Shown here piece by piece: positions 1-7,731 of a stretch of 64,000 nt of DNA. A program made the position numbers and the translations under genes. Under the pieces are notes generated by a model. It saw only the letters and a program-made list of their open reading frames with translations. It was not told where the DNA came from and did no database searches. Every line of letters starts with the position of its first letter. Positions within the stretch are counted from its first letter, which is position 1. Location: positions 587,223 through 651,222 of the forward strand of contig NZ_JH947126.1 in the NCBI RefSeq assembly GCF_000302595.1. Reading direction: 5' to 3'. This DNA comes from Pedobacter arcticus A12 (GTDB taxonomy: Bacteria > Bacteroidota > Bacteroidia > Sphingobacteriales > Sphingobacteriaceae).

Positions 1-694
1 AAGTAGGTGTCTGCAGTTTGATGGACTCAAAAGTTTTTCCGCCCATAAACATCAAATATGGATTTCTGATGTTGGCGATGTTATTATAGGGCGAAGCTTT
101 CTGCCAGGTTGCCGGCTCACTAGTAAAAACCTTTAAAAAACCAGGAATATACGCATCATCGGTATTAATTTGATGTTCCAAATATTGGTGAATATCCAAC
201 CCAAATGGATCGTTTAAAATCACTCCTTTTATAGGATTTGGGGAACCCAATTTACCGAAATACGTTGGATCAGCATCAATTAACGCTGCCAAATGCCCGC
301 CGGCAGAATGTCCCATTACAAAAATACGATCGGGATTACCGCCGTACTTAGCGATGTTCTGCTTTACCCACGTTACTGCTCTGGCGCAATCAAATGCCAT
401 TTCTTGGTATTTTGCATCTGGAGAAAGTGGATAATTTATGATAACGGCAACTTTTCCTTTTCGGGCAAAGGCTCTTCCTAAAAACCAATAAGTATCTTTT
501 TTACCGCTATTCCAGGATCCTCCGTGAATAAAAATGATGACATCTTGCTGGGTTTTTATATTTCTCTGATGGTAAATATCTAAAAGGTTAGCTGTTCCTT
601 TATCAGCGTAAGCGATGTCTTTTTCTTTTTTAACTTTTGAAAAGCACAAAATGGTAACGAGTAGTAAAGTGGAAAATATAGCGAAGAATTTCAT
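1..694 (-). CDS. Alpha/beta hydrolase (esterase/lipase-like), 3' end off the window
   Basis: About 231 codons are visible, running off the left edge. The ATG at 694 is followed by a hydrophobic segment typical of a signal peptide or membrane anchor (ATLLLVTILCF-like). The oxyanion-hole motif HGGSWN lies near residue 57 and the nucleophile elbow GHSAGGH near residue 118. This combination is typical of the carboxylesterase/BD-FAE (alpha/beta hydrolase 3) group, which cleaves short esters. The catalytic Asp/His part would lie beyond the window. The substrate is unknown, and an exported location is inferred from the N-terminus. It is a single gene read away from the recR operon, with about 240 bases between them. 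Confidence 0.8.
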   Translation of the reverse strand, partial: MKFFAIFSTLLLVTILCFSKVKKEKDIAYADKGTANLLDIYHQRNIKTQQDVIIFIHGGSWNSGKKDTYWFLGRAFARKGKVAVIINYPLSPDAKYQEMAFDCARAVTWVKQNIAKYGGNPDRIFVMGHSAGGHLAALIDADPTYFGKLGSPNPIKGVILNDPFGLDIHQYLEHQINTDDAYIPGFLKVFTSEPATWQKASPYNNIANIRNPYLMFMGGKTFESIKLQTPT

Positions 695-888
695 TTTTAT
701 TGATGTATGGTAGCTTATTTAATTTAAACACAGCGTTAACACGTTAACCCATAATTATGCCATACCTAGTTTACGAAATTTGATTAAGGTTTGGTTTTTT
801 GAATGACGTTAAACTAGATAGAAACAGATTTTGCTTATTTGTTATGCAAATTCAAAAAGAGTCTGGAGACTGTAATCTATTCGTAAAA

Positions 889-918
889 TCTGTAGAACGC
901 TTCGCTTAATTCTACAGA
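889..918 (-). terminator. Hairpin after the SDR gene, possible terminator
   Basis: A perfect 9-bp stem (TCTGTAGAA/TTCTACAGA) with a 12-base loop lies just beyond the SDR stop codon. On the minus strand a short T-rich stretch (TTTTAC) follows. It could terminate the recR-GT2-SDR transcript, but the T-run is weak. Confidence 0.4.
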
Positions 919-935
919 CAGACAAGCGATAAACA

Positions 936-1751
936 TTATCTAATCAAAGGATCTTTCTCCTTTTTAAAATGGTTATAAACCAACTTATCTAAAAATGCAG
1001 GGATAAATTTTTGAAGTGTTACCGTCAATTTTCCTTGTCCGGTCATCACTAACAAACGTTTTCTTGCCTCAACACCATCTACAATGCGTTTAGCCACCTC
1101 GTCACTACTCATCATTTTGCCCTCATCCATAGACGTTTCTCCCTGAGGCTGTGCGCTATCATTCAGCGCAACATTACGGATGTTGGAAGCCGTAAACCCT
1201 GGGCAAGCAACCATTACATGTAAATTGTTTTTTAGGTTTTCCGTTCTCAACGATTCAAAAAAGCCATTTATCGCAAATTTAGAAGCCGAATAACCTGTAC
1301 GACCTGGCAACCCCTTAAAACCAGCGATTGACGAAACGCCAACTACAGATCCTCCCCTATTTAAAAGTTCATTAAGCGCATATTTGGTGCAATAAATTGT
1401 ACCCCAAAAGTTAATATCCATTACTTTTTTCAGTACTTCTAAATCCAGATCTTTAAACAAAGCCCGCATAGAAATACCTGCGTTATTTATTAAAATATCA
1501 ATCCCGCCAAAAGCAGAAACGGTTTGTAGCATTAAATGCTTACAATCTTCCTCAACGCTCACGTCTGTTTGTACAGCTAAAGTTTTTACGCCATATTGAT
1601 TATGAATCTGTTGGGTAATTTCGCAAAGCTTCACATATTGACGGGCAGCGAGAACTACATGTGCGCCTCTTTTAGCAAATTCATAAGCGCAAGATTCGCC
1701 AATACCACTTGATGCACCGGTAATTACAACAACTTTACCTTTTAAACTCAT
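936..1751 (-). CDS. SDR-family oxidoreductase
   Basis: 271 residues, a classical short-chain dehydrogenase/reductase. The Rossmann cofactor motif TGASSGIG is at residues 12-19, NNAG near 89-92, the catalytic Ser in SSIAG near 142, and the YSASK catalytic Tyr/Lys near 155-159. The R-rich segment after the second strand (AARQ) suggests NADP(H). Length is normal for the family. The C-terminal tail after residue 215 is typical of membrane-associated Bacteroidota SDRs. It is the last gene of a tight operon, with its start one base after the upstream glycosyltransferase's stop. The substrate cannot be told from sequence. Confidence 0.88.
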   Translation of the reverse strand: MSLKGKVVVITGASSGIGESCAYEFAKRGAHVVLAARQYVKLCEITQQIHNQYGVKTLAVQTDVSVEEDCKHLMLQTVSAFGGIDILINNAGISMRALFKDLDLEVLKKVMDINFWGTIYCTKYALNELLNRGGSVVGVSSIAGFKGLPGRTGYSASKFAINGFFESLRTENLKNNLHVMVACPGFTASNIRNVALNDSAQPQGETSMDEGKMMSSDEVAKRIVDGVEARKRLLVMTGQGKLTVTLQKFIPAFLDKLVYNHFKKEKDPLIR

Positions 1752-1752
1752 A

Positions 1753-2529
1753 TTAAAATTTTAAAAAATACTTTTTTGCAAAGATAAACATTGAGCCGTA
1801 AAAGCTCTTAATATATCGCACACTCAGTTTATGAGTACTTTGGCCTTTAAAATGCGTAATGTAAACTTCTGGGAAATAATAGTTTTTATAACCGGCTAAA
1901 GTTAGCCTGTAAGATAAATCAACATCTTCTCCGTACATGAAAAAATGCTCATCAAACAAACCGATTTTTTCTAATACATTTTTCCGCAACAGCATAAATG
2001 CACCGGTCAAAACAGCTACTTCCTGGGTTTTAAATTCATTAACCCAGCCCATATAATAACGGTTAAACATCTTTGATTTTGGAAACAATCGATAAAGACC
2101 TGATAGTTTACAGAAGGAGACCCATGGTGTTGGCAGTCCCCGTTTGGATTCTGGAAGAAACTTGCCGTTACCGTCAAGTATCCGTACGCCTAAACTTCCA
2201 GCATCAGCATGTGAATCTAAAAAATCAATCGCTTTAAGTAAAGTGTTGGGTTGTGTGATTGTATCGGGGTTTATAACCAATACATACTCACCTTTTGCTC
2301 GCGATAGTGCTTGGTTATTTGCAACAGAGAAACCTAAATTTTTTGTGTTTGCTATTAAATTGATTGTTGGGTACGCCTGCTTTACAAAATCTACAGTTCC
2401 GTCTTTAGATGCATTATCTACCACAAAAAACTCCGTATCAATAGTTGCAGAAGCCACAAATAAAGAATCTATCGCTTGTTTAAGCAAATCTTTAACGTTA
2501 TAGCTCACAATTATGATTGACAGCTTCAC
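1753..2529 (-). CDS. Glycosyltransferase family 2, rhamnosyltransferase-like
   Basis: 258 residues with a GT-A fold. The N-terminal SIIIVSYN strand, the VVDNASKDGT nucleotide-sugar loop and the INPDT metal-site motif near residue 89 are visible. A later MYGEDVDLSYR acceptor/catalytic segment lies near residue 199. This pattern (NPD in place of DxD, then GEDxDLxxR) is typical of the WbbL/RfbF-like enzymes that add rhamnose or a similar sugar to surface polysaccharide. No membrane helix is obvious, so it probably acts at the inner face of the inner membrane. It sits between recR and an SDR gene with 1-3 base gaps. The donor sugar is unknown. Confidence 0.85.
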   Translation of the reverse strand: MKLSIIIVSYNVKDLLKQAIDSLFVASATIDTEFFVVDNASKDGTVDFVKQAYPTINLIANTKNLGFSVANNQALSRAKGEYVLVINPDTITQPNTLLKAIDFLDSHADAGSLGVRILDGNGKFLPESKRGLPTPWVSFCKLSGLYRLFPKSKMFNRYYMGWVNEFKTQEVAVLTGAFMLLRKNVLEKIGLFDEHFFMYGEDVDLSYRLTLAGYKNYYFPEVYITHFKGQSTHKLSVRYIKSFYGSMFIFAKKYFLKF

Positions 2530-2532
2530 AGG

Positions 2533-3150
2533 TTATTTACTAAGCGAGTTTTCGTACGGAACTCTGGTTGTAATCGACCTACCCAAAGTGAGTTCATCGG
2601 CATATTCAATCTCGCCACCAAAAGCAATTCCTCTGGCCAAAGTGCTGATTTTTATATTCGATGGCTGTAGCTTTTTGTTGAGGTAAAAAATGGTAGTATC
2701 ACCTTCCATTGTGGCACTTAAAGCAAAAATCACTTCCTCTACTTCTTCTTTCCCAACTCTTTCTACCAATTGGTTTATGGTTAAATCACTAGGTCCAACA
2801 CCATCCATTGGCGAAATTAATCCATTTAAAACATGGTATAAACCATGATATTGATTGGTATTTTCGATGGCCATTACATCCCTGCTATCCTCCACAACAC
2901 AAACAATATTCTGGTTTCTTTTATTGGAAGTGCATATCTCGCAATATTCGGAATCGGAAATATGATGGCATTTTTTGCAAAACTTAATGTTGTTTTTAAG
3001 CAGTGTTAAACTTTCAGTAAATTTGCTAACCTCGCTATTTTCCTGGTTTAACAGATGTAAAACCAAGCGTAAAGCTGTTTTTTGTCCGATACCGGGCAGT
3101 TTTCCGAATTCTGAAACGGCGTTCTCTAATAATTTAGAGGAAAAATTCAT
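2533..3150 (-). CDS. recR: Recombination protein RecR
   Basis: 205 residues, full length. It has an N-terminal helix-hairpin-helix ([14 protein letters not shown], residues 16-29) and a C4 zinc finger with Cys58, Cys61, Cys70 and Cys73. A Toprim domain follows (VVEDSRD near 85-91), and the conserved Walker-like C-terminus ends in TLGRSI..R. RecR works with RecO and RecF to load RecA on gapped DNA. It is the first gene of a three-gene operon, and the downstream glycosyltransferase begins three bases after its stop. The divergent symporter gene starts 76 bases away, so the short gap must hold both promoters. Confidence 0.96.
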   Translation of the reverse strand: MNFSSKLLENAVSEFGKLPGIGQKTALRLVLHLLNQENSEVSKFTESLTLLKNNIKFCKKCHHISDSEYCEICTSNKRNQNIVCVVEDSRDVMAIENTNQYHGLYHVLNGLISPMDGVGPSDLTINQLVERVGKEEVEEVIFALSATMEGDTTIFYLNKKLQPSNIKISTLARGIAFGGEIEYADELTLGRSITTRVPYENSLSK

Positions 3151-3225
3151 TTTGCTAAATTAAAAATTAAATGCTAATTAGCGATTGCTTTTTAAGCATT
3201 AACCTGTCAATAAATACTGACCACT

Positions 3226-4725
3226 ATGTCTCCAAATATTTTGTTATCCTTTATTATCGGATATTTTTTAGTCCTAATTTTTGTAGCGTTTTTAACGTCT
3301 AAAAAATCATCGGATAATTCGGCTTTTTTTATTGCCAACAGAAACTCGAAATGGTATCTGGTGGCTTTCGGCATGATTGGAACGGCTTTAAGTGGCGTAA
3401 CTTTTATATCCGTACCTGGGCAGGTTGGCTCCTTGGCAGGGCATCAGTTCGAGTATTTCCAGTTTGTGCTGGGGAATGCCCTTGGTTTTGTTATCGTTGC
3501 CACCGTGTTGCTCCCACTCTATTACAGACTGAATTTAACTTCCATTTACGGCTATATTGAACAAAGACTTGGCACCGTGAGCTATAAAACTGCCGCTGGG
3601 ATATTTTTGGCGAGCCGTACAATTGGCTCGGCTTTTCGGCTGTATCTGGTAGTTATTGTACTGCAAAAATTCGTTTTTGACAGTTATGGTATTCCATTTT
3701 TTGCAACCGTTTTAATTTCGCTTACGCTGATTTGGCTCTACACCTTTAGAGGAGGTTTAAAAACAATCATCATCACAGATACTTTACAAACTTCTTTTTT
3801 AGTTTTATCTGTGATTTTAACCATCTATTTTACCTGCGACAGCTTAAACTTAGGTGTTGTTGAGGCTTTTGAAACGATAAAAAACAGTGGTTATTCCAAG
3901 ATGTTTTTTGTAGACGATTTTATGACCAATAGGTTTCATATAAGCAAACAGTTAATTGGTGGCATGTTTGTTACCATTGCCATGATTGGACTAGACCAAG
4001 ATTTAATGCAGAAAAACCTAAGCTGTAAAAACATCGGCGAAGCACAAAAAAACATGTTCACCTTTACGGGGATTTTTGTAATCATCAACCTGTTTTTTTT
4101 AAGTGTTGGAGCATTGCTTTACGTTTATGCACAAAAAAATGGAATCGCTATCCCAACAGATTCACATGGTGCAATACGTACAGATTTTCTTTTTCCGGAA
4201 ATTGCTTTAAACCATTTGAGTGTTGTGCCAGCCATCGTATTTATGTTAGGTTTAACGGCGGCAACGTTCGCTACTACAGACTCTGCTTTAACGGCATTAA
4301 CCACCTCTTTTTGTGTTGACTTTTTGGGTTTCAATAAAAAAGAAGATATAAATTCCAAAAAAAGCATCAACCAAAGGCATTGGGTACATGTGGGCTTTTC
4401 TTTATTGATGTTTTTAACAGTTATTTTGTTTAATGAAGTAAACAACAAAGCTGTTGTTGGCGCTATATTTACCGTTGCCTCTTATACCTACGGCCCGTTA
4501 TTGGGGCTTTACGCTTTCGGGTTGCTTATGAAACAAAGAGGCGTACACGACAAACTGGTTCCAATAATATGCTTGCTCTCTCCCGCTATCTGTTACTTTT
4601 TAAACCTCAACTCGCAAACATTAATGGCCGGCTATGTGTTTGATAATGAACTGATTTTGGTAAATGGTTTAATAACCTTTGTAGGTTTACTATTTATTTC
4701 GAATAAAAAAGCTCAAATTGCTTAA
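3226..4725 (+). CDS. Sodium:solute symporter family protein
   Basis: 499 residues with about 13 hydrophobic transmembrane segments. The family's signature early helix (GMIGTALSGVTFISVPG, near residues 49-65) and the SSS core are recognisable. The Na2-site region around TAATFATTDSALTALTTSF (residues 344-362) is also present. Members import sugars, amino acids, sialic acid, vitamins or similar solutes with sodium. The ligand cannot be assigned here, because the flanking genes are not catabolic. The start ATG at 3226 puts the first membrane helix at residues 5-25. The LOG gene follows after 12 bases and is probably co-transcribed. Confidence 0.9.
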   Translation: MSPNILLSFIIGYFLVLIFVAFLTSKKSSDNSAFFIANRNSKWYLVAFGMIGTALSGVTFISVPGQVGSLAGHQFEYFQFVLGNALGFVIVATVLLPLYYRLNLTSIYGYIEQRLGTVSYKTAAGIFLASRTIGSAFRLYLVVIVLQKFVFDSYGIPFFATVLISLTLIWLYTFRGGLKTIIITDTLQTSFLVLSVILTIYFTCDSLNLGVVEAFETIKNSGYSKMFFVDDFMTNRFHISKQLIGGMFVTIAMIGLDQDLMQKNLSCKNIGEAQKNMFTFTGIFVIINLFFLSVGALLYVYAQKNGIAIPTDSHGAIRTDFLFPEIALNHLSVVPAIVFMLGLTAATFATTDSALTALTTSFCVDFLGFNKKEDINSKKSINQRHWVHVGFSLLMFLTVILFNEVNNKAVVGAIFTVASYTYGPLLGLYAFGLLMKQRGVHDKLVPIICLLSPAICYFLNLNSQTLMAGYVFDNELILVNGLITFVGLLFISNKKAQIA

Positions 4726-4737
4726 TTGATATAAAAT

Positions 4738-5445
4738 ATGACTGGTGACGATAAAATAAGAAGTGCGTTTGAAAATAAAACGTGGCAAGAGATTAAAGTA
4801 ACAGATTCCTGGCAGATTTTCAAAATCATGGCCGAGTTTGTTGATGGTTTTGAAAAATTAGCTAAAATTGGCCCTTGTGTTTCCATTTTTGGTTCTGCCC
4901 GTACAAAAAACGAAAATAAATATTATCAAACTGCCGTAGAAATAGGGCGTAGATTGACTGAGAGAGGTTACGGTGTGATTACCGGTGGTGGTCCAGGCAT
5001 AATGGAAGCTGGCAATAAAGGCGCTTACGAAGCCGGCGGAAAATCTGTAGGTATAAACATCGAACTGCCTTTTGAGCAGTTCAATAACCGATATATCGAC
5101 AGAGATAAAATTCTGGATTTCGATTACTTTTTTGTGAGGAAGGTAATGTTTATGAAATACTCCCAAGGCTACATTGTATTGCCTGGAGGTTTTGGTACCA
5201 TGGACGAACTTTTTGAAGCAATGACTTTAATACAGACTGGCAAAATTGCCCGTTTCCCTATTGTATTGGTAGGTGTAGATTATTGGAAAGGTTTAATTGA
5301 TTGGATTAAAACTACGATGCTAGAATCGGAACACAATATTAACCCTGAAGATTTGAATTTATTTAGGCTGGTTGATACTGCCGAAGAAGCAGCCGAACAT
5401 ATATTTAGGTTTTACGAGAAATACGTATTGAAACCTAACTTTTAA
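4738..5445 (+). CDS. LOG-family protein (TIGR00730-type Rossmann fold)
   Basis: 235 residues. The lysine-decarboxylase-like LOG signature is complete: GGGPGIMEAGNKGA at residues 83-96 and PGGFGTMDE at 149-157 (the PGGxGTxxE motif). Family members are cytokinin-riboside 5'-monophosphate phosphoribohydrolases or related nucleotide hydrolases. In bacteria the physiological nucleotide substrate is often unclear. There is an N-terminal extension of about 40 residues before the Rossmann core (VSIFGSARTK), as in the longer bacterial subgroup. It lies 12 bases behind the symporter gene and probably shares its transcript. A hairpin terminator follows. Confidence 0.9.
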   Translation: MTGDDKIRSAFENKTWQEIKVTDSWQIFKIMAEFVDGFEKLAKIGPCVSIFGSARTKNENKYYQTAVEIGRRLTERGYGVITGGGPGIMEAGNKGAYEAGGKSVGINIELPFEQFNNRYIDRDKILDFDYFFVRKVMFMKYSQGYIVLPGGFGTMDELFEAMTLIQTGKIARFPIVLVGVDYWKGLIDWIKTTMLESEHNINPEDLNLFRLVDTAEEAAEHIFRFYEKYVLKPNF

Positions 5446-5452
5446 AAATAAG

Positions 5453-5478
5453 AAAACCAGATTTATTCTGGTTTTTTC
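5453..5478. terminator. Bidirectional terminator between the LOG and haemoglobin genes
   Basis: Stem AAAACCAG/CTGGTTTT with a 7-base loop, flanked by T-runs on both strands. It serves the two convergent genes. The stop codon and last codons of the minus-strand haemoglobin gene are inside the hairpin. Confidence 0.75.
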
Positions 5479-5858
5479 GTTTGTGCCTGAGTAATAATTT
5501 TATAAAGCATTAAATCGGCAATAGTTTTTGCTCTACCTTTTGCCAGCTCTGCTACTTCTCCCGCAAAAAGCTCATTAACAGTCTCGTTAAATAATAGTTT
5601 CCAGCCGTTGAAATGCGCTTCGGTTAACGAAATTTTATCATTCAATTTAAAATGTGCATCAATCAAATAACCTTTATACGCTGTGGTTCCTAATAAATTA
5701 GCACTCCAAAATCCGTACATAATTGGCAAATGCTTTTCCCAGTTTACTTTTGCAACATCGTTAAAAATATAGCCTAAGGTTTTATCGTCAATCACTTTTG
5801 TGTAAAACCGATCTACCAGTAATTTGATATCCTCTTCTGTACGTATATCTGCTTTCAT
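5463..5858 (-). CDS. Group III truncated haemoglobin
   Basis: 131 residues, the usual size of a 2-on-2 globin. Visible features are a B10 Tyr (Tyr19 in DRFYTKV), the proximal haem-ligand His at residue 82 in the EAHFNGWKLLF segment, and conserved Trp at 51 and 86. Group III globins are cytosolic haem proteins linked to oxygen, peroxide or nitric oxide chemistry. The exact role of this one is not evident. It is convergent with the LOG gene. The retropepsin-like gene lies upstream on the same strand, 24 bases away, so the two may be co-transcribed. Confidence 0.88.
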   Translation of the reverse strand: MKADIRTEEDIKLLVDRFYTKVIDDKTLGYIFNDVAKVNWEKHLPIMYGFWSANLLGTTAYKGYLIDAHFKLNDKISLTEAHFNGWKLLFNETVNELFAGEVAELAKGRAKTIADLMLYKIITQAQTKKPE

Positions 5859-5882
5859 AAATCCAGTTTTACAATTAAAGCA

Positions 5883-6362
5883 TTAGGCTCTTAACGTTAA
5901 AGTCAGCTTTTTATAATCAATAACGGCGTTATAGTCTTTTAAGATATCGCCACCTAAAACACCTATAACTGGCGGTAATTCTAGTTTTTCGTAAGCAAAT
6001 TTGATTGCAGCTAAATCAAAAACCGGTGCTTCATAATCTTTAATAACCAAATCGCCCAATTTTAACTCGGGGCAAATCACATAATAACGCTCCATGGTAG
6101 TTGTGCCTAAACCAATTGCATGATGATCTGGTACATGGATAATTTGATCTTCTGGCGCTAAGCCAGAAACAATCTCCATATCAAAAGCAGATTTGGAAGC
6201 ACCTGTATCTAAAACAGCCTTAAAGGTTTGTCCAAAAACCAACAAATCCACCAAAAGGTGGAATCCGTCGCCCTGTAAGTCTATGAGTTCGAGGGGAAGA
6301 GAAAAAGCCTCACCCCAACCCTCTCCGAAGGAGAGGGGGCCACTTTCATTGTTGATATTCAA
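5883..6362 (-). CDS. Retropepsin-like aspartic protease (clan AA) with a REP-derived start
   Basis: 159 residues in the open frame. The DTGASKSAFD motif places the catalytic Asp at residue 52. The later hydrophobic-hydrophobic-Gly turn (PPVIGVLGGDILKDYNAVIDY) is typical of single-domain retropepsin-like proteins that act as dimers. The first 22 codons are unusual: residues 8-20 (GPLSFGEGWGEAF) are the translation of a REP-like palindrome that lies across the 5' end of the gene. The natural start may once have been next to LPLELIDLQ (residue 22 on), where the conserved part begins, and no ATG is now present there. The real start could be the ATG at 6362 or a downstream TTG/GTG near 6255. The substrate is unknown. 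Confidence 0.7.
   Translation of the reverse strand: MNINNESGPLSFGEGWGEAFSLPLELIDLQGDGFHLLVDLLVFGQTFKAVLDTGASKSAFDMEIVSGLAPEDQIIHVPDHHAIGLGTTTMERYYVICPELKLGDLVIKDYEAPVFDLAAIKFAYEKLELPPVIGVLGGDILKDYNAVIDYKKLTLTLRA
6307..6340 (+). repeat. REP-like palindrome, left member of a head-to-head pair
   Basis: The core CCCTCTCCGAAGGAGAGGG palindrome is preceded by the tail GCCTCACCCCAA. The same unit in inverted orientation is at 6421-6453, and two further copies are at 52587-52620 and 52702-52732. This one overlaps the 5' coding end of the retropepsin-like gene. Confidence 0.85.
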
Positions 6363-6420
6363 TATTGACTATTTGTTAAAATAAATTTGTCGCCCTAGTT
6401 TTCCGTAAAATAAGAAAAAT

Positions 6421-6453
6421 CCCTCTCCTTCGGAGAGGGATTTAGGGTGAGAC
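6421..6453 (-). repeat. REP-like palindrome, right member of the pair
   Basis: The core CCCTCTCCTTCGGAGAGGG with the tail ATTTAGGGTGAGAC is inverted relative to 6307-6340 and is separated from it by about 80 bases. It directly abuts the mdh stop codon, so the mdh transcript would end in this stable hairpin. Confidence 0.85.
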
Positions 6454-7379
6454 TATAAATCCAACACGTTATTCATTGTTCTAACAGCATCAGCACTTTT
6501 GTTGAATTGCGCTTGCTCATCGGCACTTAGTTTAAAGTCAAGGATTTTCTCCCAGCCATTTTTACCCAAAATAACCGGAACCACCAATGAAATATCTTTT
6601 TGTCCGTACTCTCCATCTAAAGCAACACCACAAGAAATCAGTTTTTTCTGATCACGTACAATTGACTCAACCATAAAAGCTGTTCCAGCACCTGGCGCAA
6701 ACCAAGCAGAAGTACCAATCAGTTTAGTTAAGGTTGCACCACCCACCATTGTTGCGGCAACTACTTTATCTTGTTGTTCTTTACTTAATAACTGAGTTAC
6801 CGGAACGCTGTTCCAAGTAGCATGATGAATTAAAGGAATCATCGTAGTATCACCATGACCACCAATAACTACCGAGTTTAAATCTGCCGGAGAACAGTTT
6901 AATTCTTGACTTAAGTAATATTTGAAACGAGCAGAATCTAAAGCACCGCCCATACCAATAATTTTTTCTTTAGGTAAACCAGAGCTTTTTAAAGTTAAAT
7001 AGTTCATGGTATCCATTGGGTTAGCAACCACAATGATAATAGTGTTTGGAGAGTACTTCAACACGTTTTCTGTTACCGATTTAACGATGCCAGCATTTGT
7101 GCCGATTAACTCTTCACGGGTCATCCCTGGTTTACGAGGAATACCAGATGTAATCACAACCACTTCAGAATCCGCAGTTGCAGCGTAGTCGTTAGTAACT
7201 CCTTTAATTTTTGTATCGAAGCCATTGTAAGCAGCCGTTTGCATCATATCAATAGCCTTACCTTCAGCAAAACCTTCTTTGATGTCTAACAAAATTAATT
7301 CTTCCGATAACTCTCTTCTAGAGATGTTATCAGCACAGGAAGCTCCAACGGCACCCGCTCCAATTACGGAAATTTTCAT
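6453..7379 (-). CDS. mdh: Malate dehydrogenase
   Basis: 308 residues, an LDH-like NAD-dependent malate dehydrogenase of the TCA cycle. The dinucleotide-binding GAGAVG motif is at residues 7-12 and the acidic NAD-selecting Asp at 32. The substrate-specificity loop IPRKPGMTR carries Arg82 and Arg88. Asn120, Asp148/Arg151 and the catalytic His175 (GGHGDTTM) are in place. Arg82 in the mobile loop selects oxaloacetate over pyruvate, which supports MDH over LDH. It is transcribed away from hscA, and the 352-base divergent gap presumably holds both promoters. A REP-like hairpin abuts its stop codon. Confidence 0.95.
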   Translation of the reverse strand: MKISVIGAGAVGASCADNISRRELSEELILLDIKEGFAEGKAIDMMQTAAYNGFDTKIKGVTNDYAATADSEVVVITSGIPRKPGMTREELIGTNAGIVKSVTENVLKYSPNTIIIVVANPMDTMNYLTLKSSGLPKEKIIGMGGALDSARFKYYLSQELNCSPADLNSVVIGGHGDTTMIPLIHHATWNSVPVTQLLSKEQQDKVVAATMVGGATLTKLIGTSAWFAPGAGTAFMVESIVRDQKKLISCGVALDGEYGQKDISLVVPVILGKNGWEKILDFKLSADEQAQFNKSADAVRTMNNVLDL

Positions 7380-7731
7380 GATTTATTTCGATTTTATGTT
7401 GTTGATTAAATAATGAGCACAAGTTAAGTACTAAAGTTTTCAAATGAAAAGATTTCTGGCACTTAGTGTCAAATTAATGTACAATTTCTTTTAAAGAGTA
7501 TAATGAACCATGACATAAGAGTAAGAGCCAGGACAAATTATCCTGAAGACAGATTTCGACTTCGAGTATTCAGTAGTTCTCTCATTCAAAATTCAATCCC
7601 TTAATCATTATTTACTCAAAACTCAATCATTCAATCATTCAAAACGCTATCCTCCACTCATTATTAATCAATGACATTTTTTTAACACGCAATCTATCAA
7701 AACATCTTACATTTGCCATTACAGAAAGATT
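7380..7731. other. Divergent intergenic region between mdh and the hscA-type gene
   Basis: The region is AT-rich with no coding potential. A short stretch of degenerate repeats of the type AATCATTCA lies at about 7620-7645. The only clear signal is the hscA-side promoter at 7708-7715. Confidence 0.6.
7708..7715 (+). promoter_or_regulatory. Bacteroidota -7 promoter element for the hscA-type gene
   Basis: TACATTTG matches the TAnnTTTG consensus exactly. It sits 16 bases before the ATG at 7732, which implies a very short leader. No clear -33 TTG was found at the expected distance. Confidence 0.5.
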
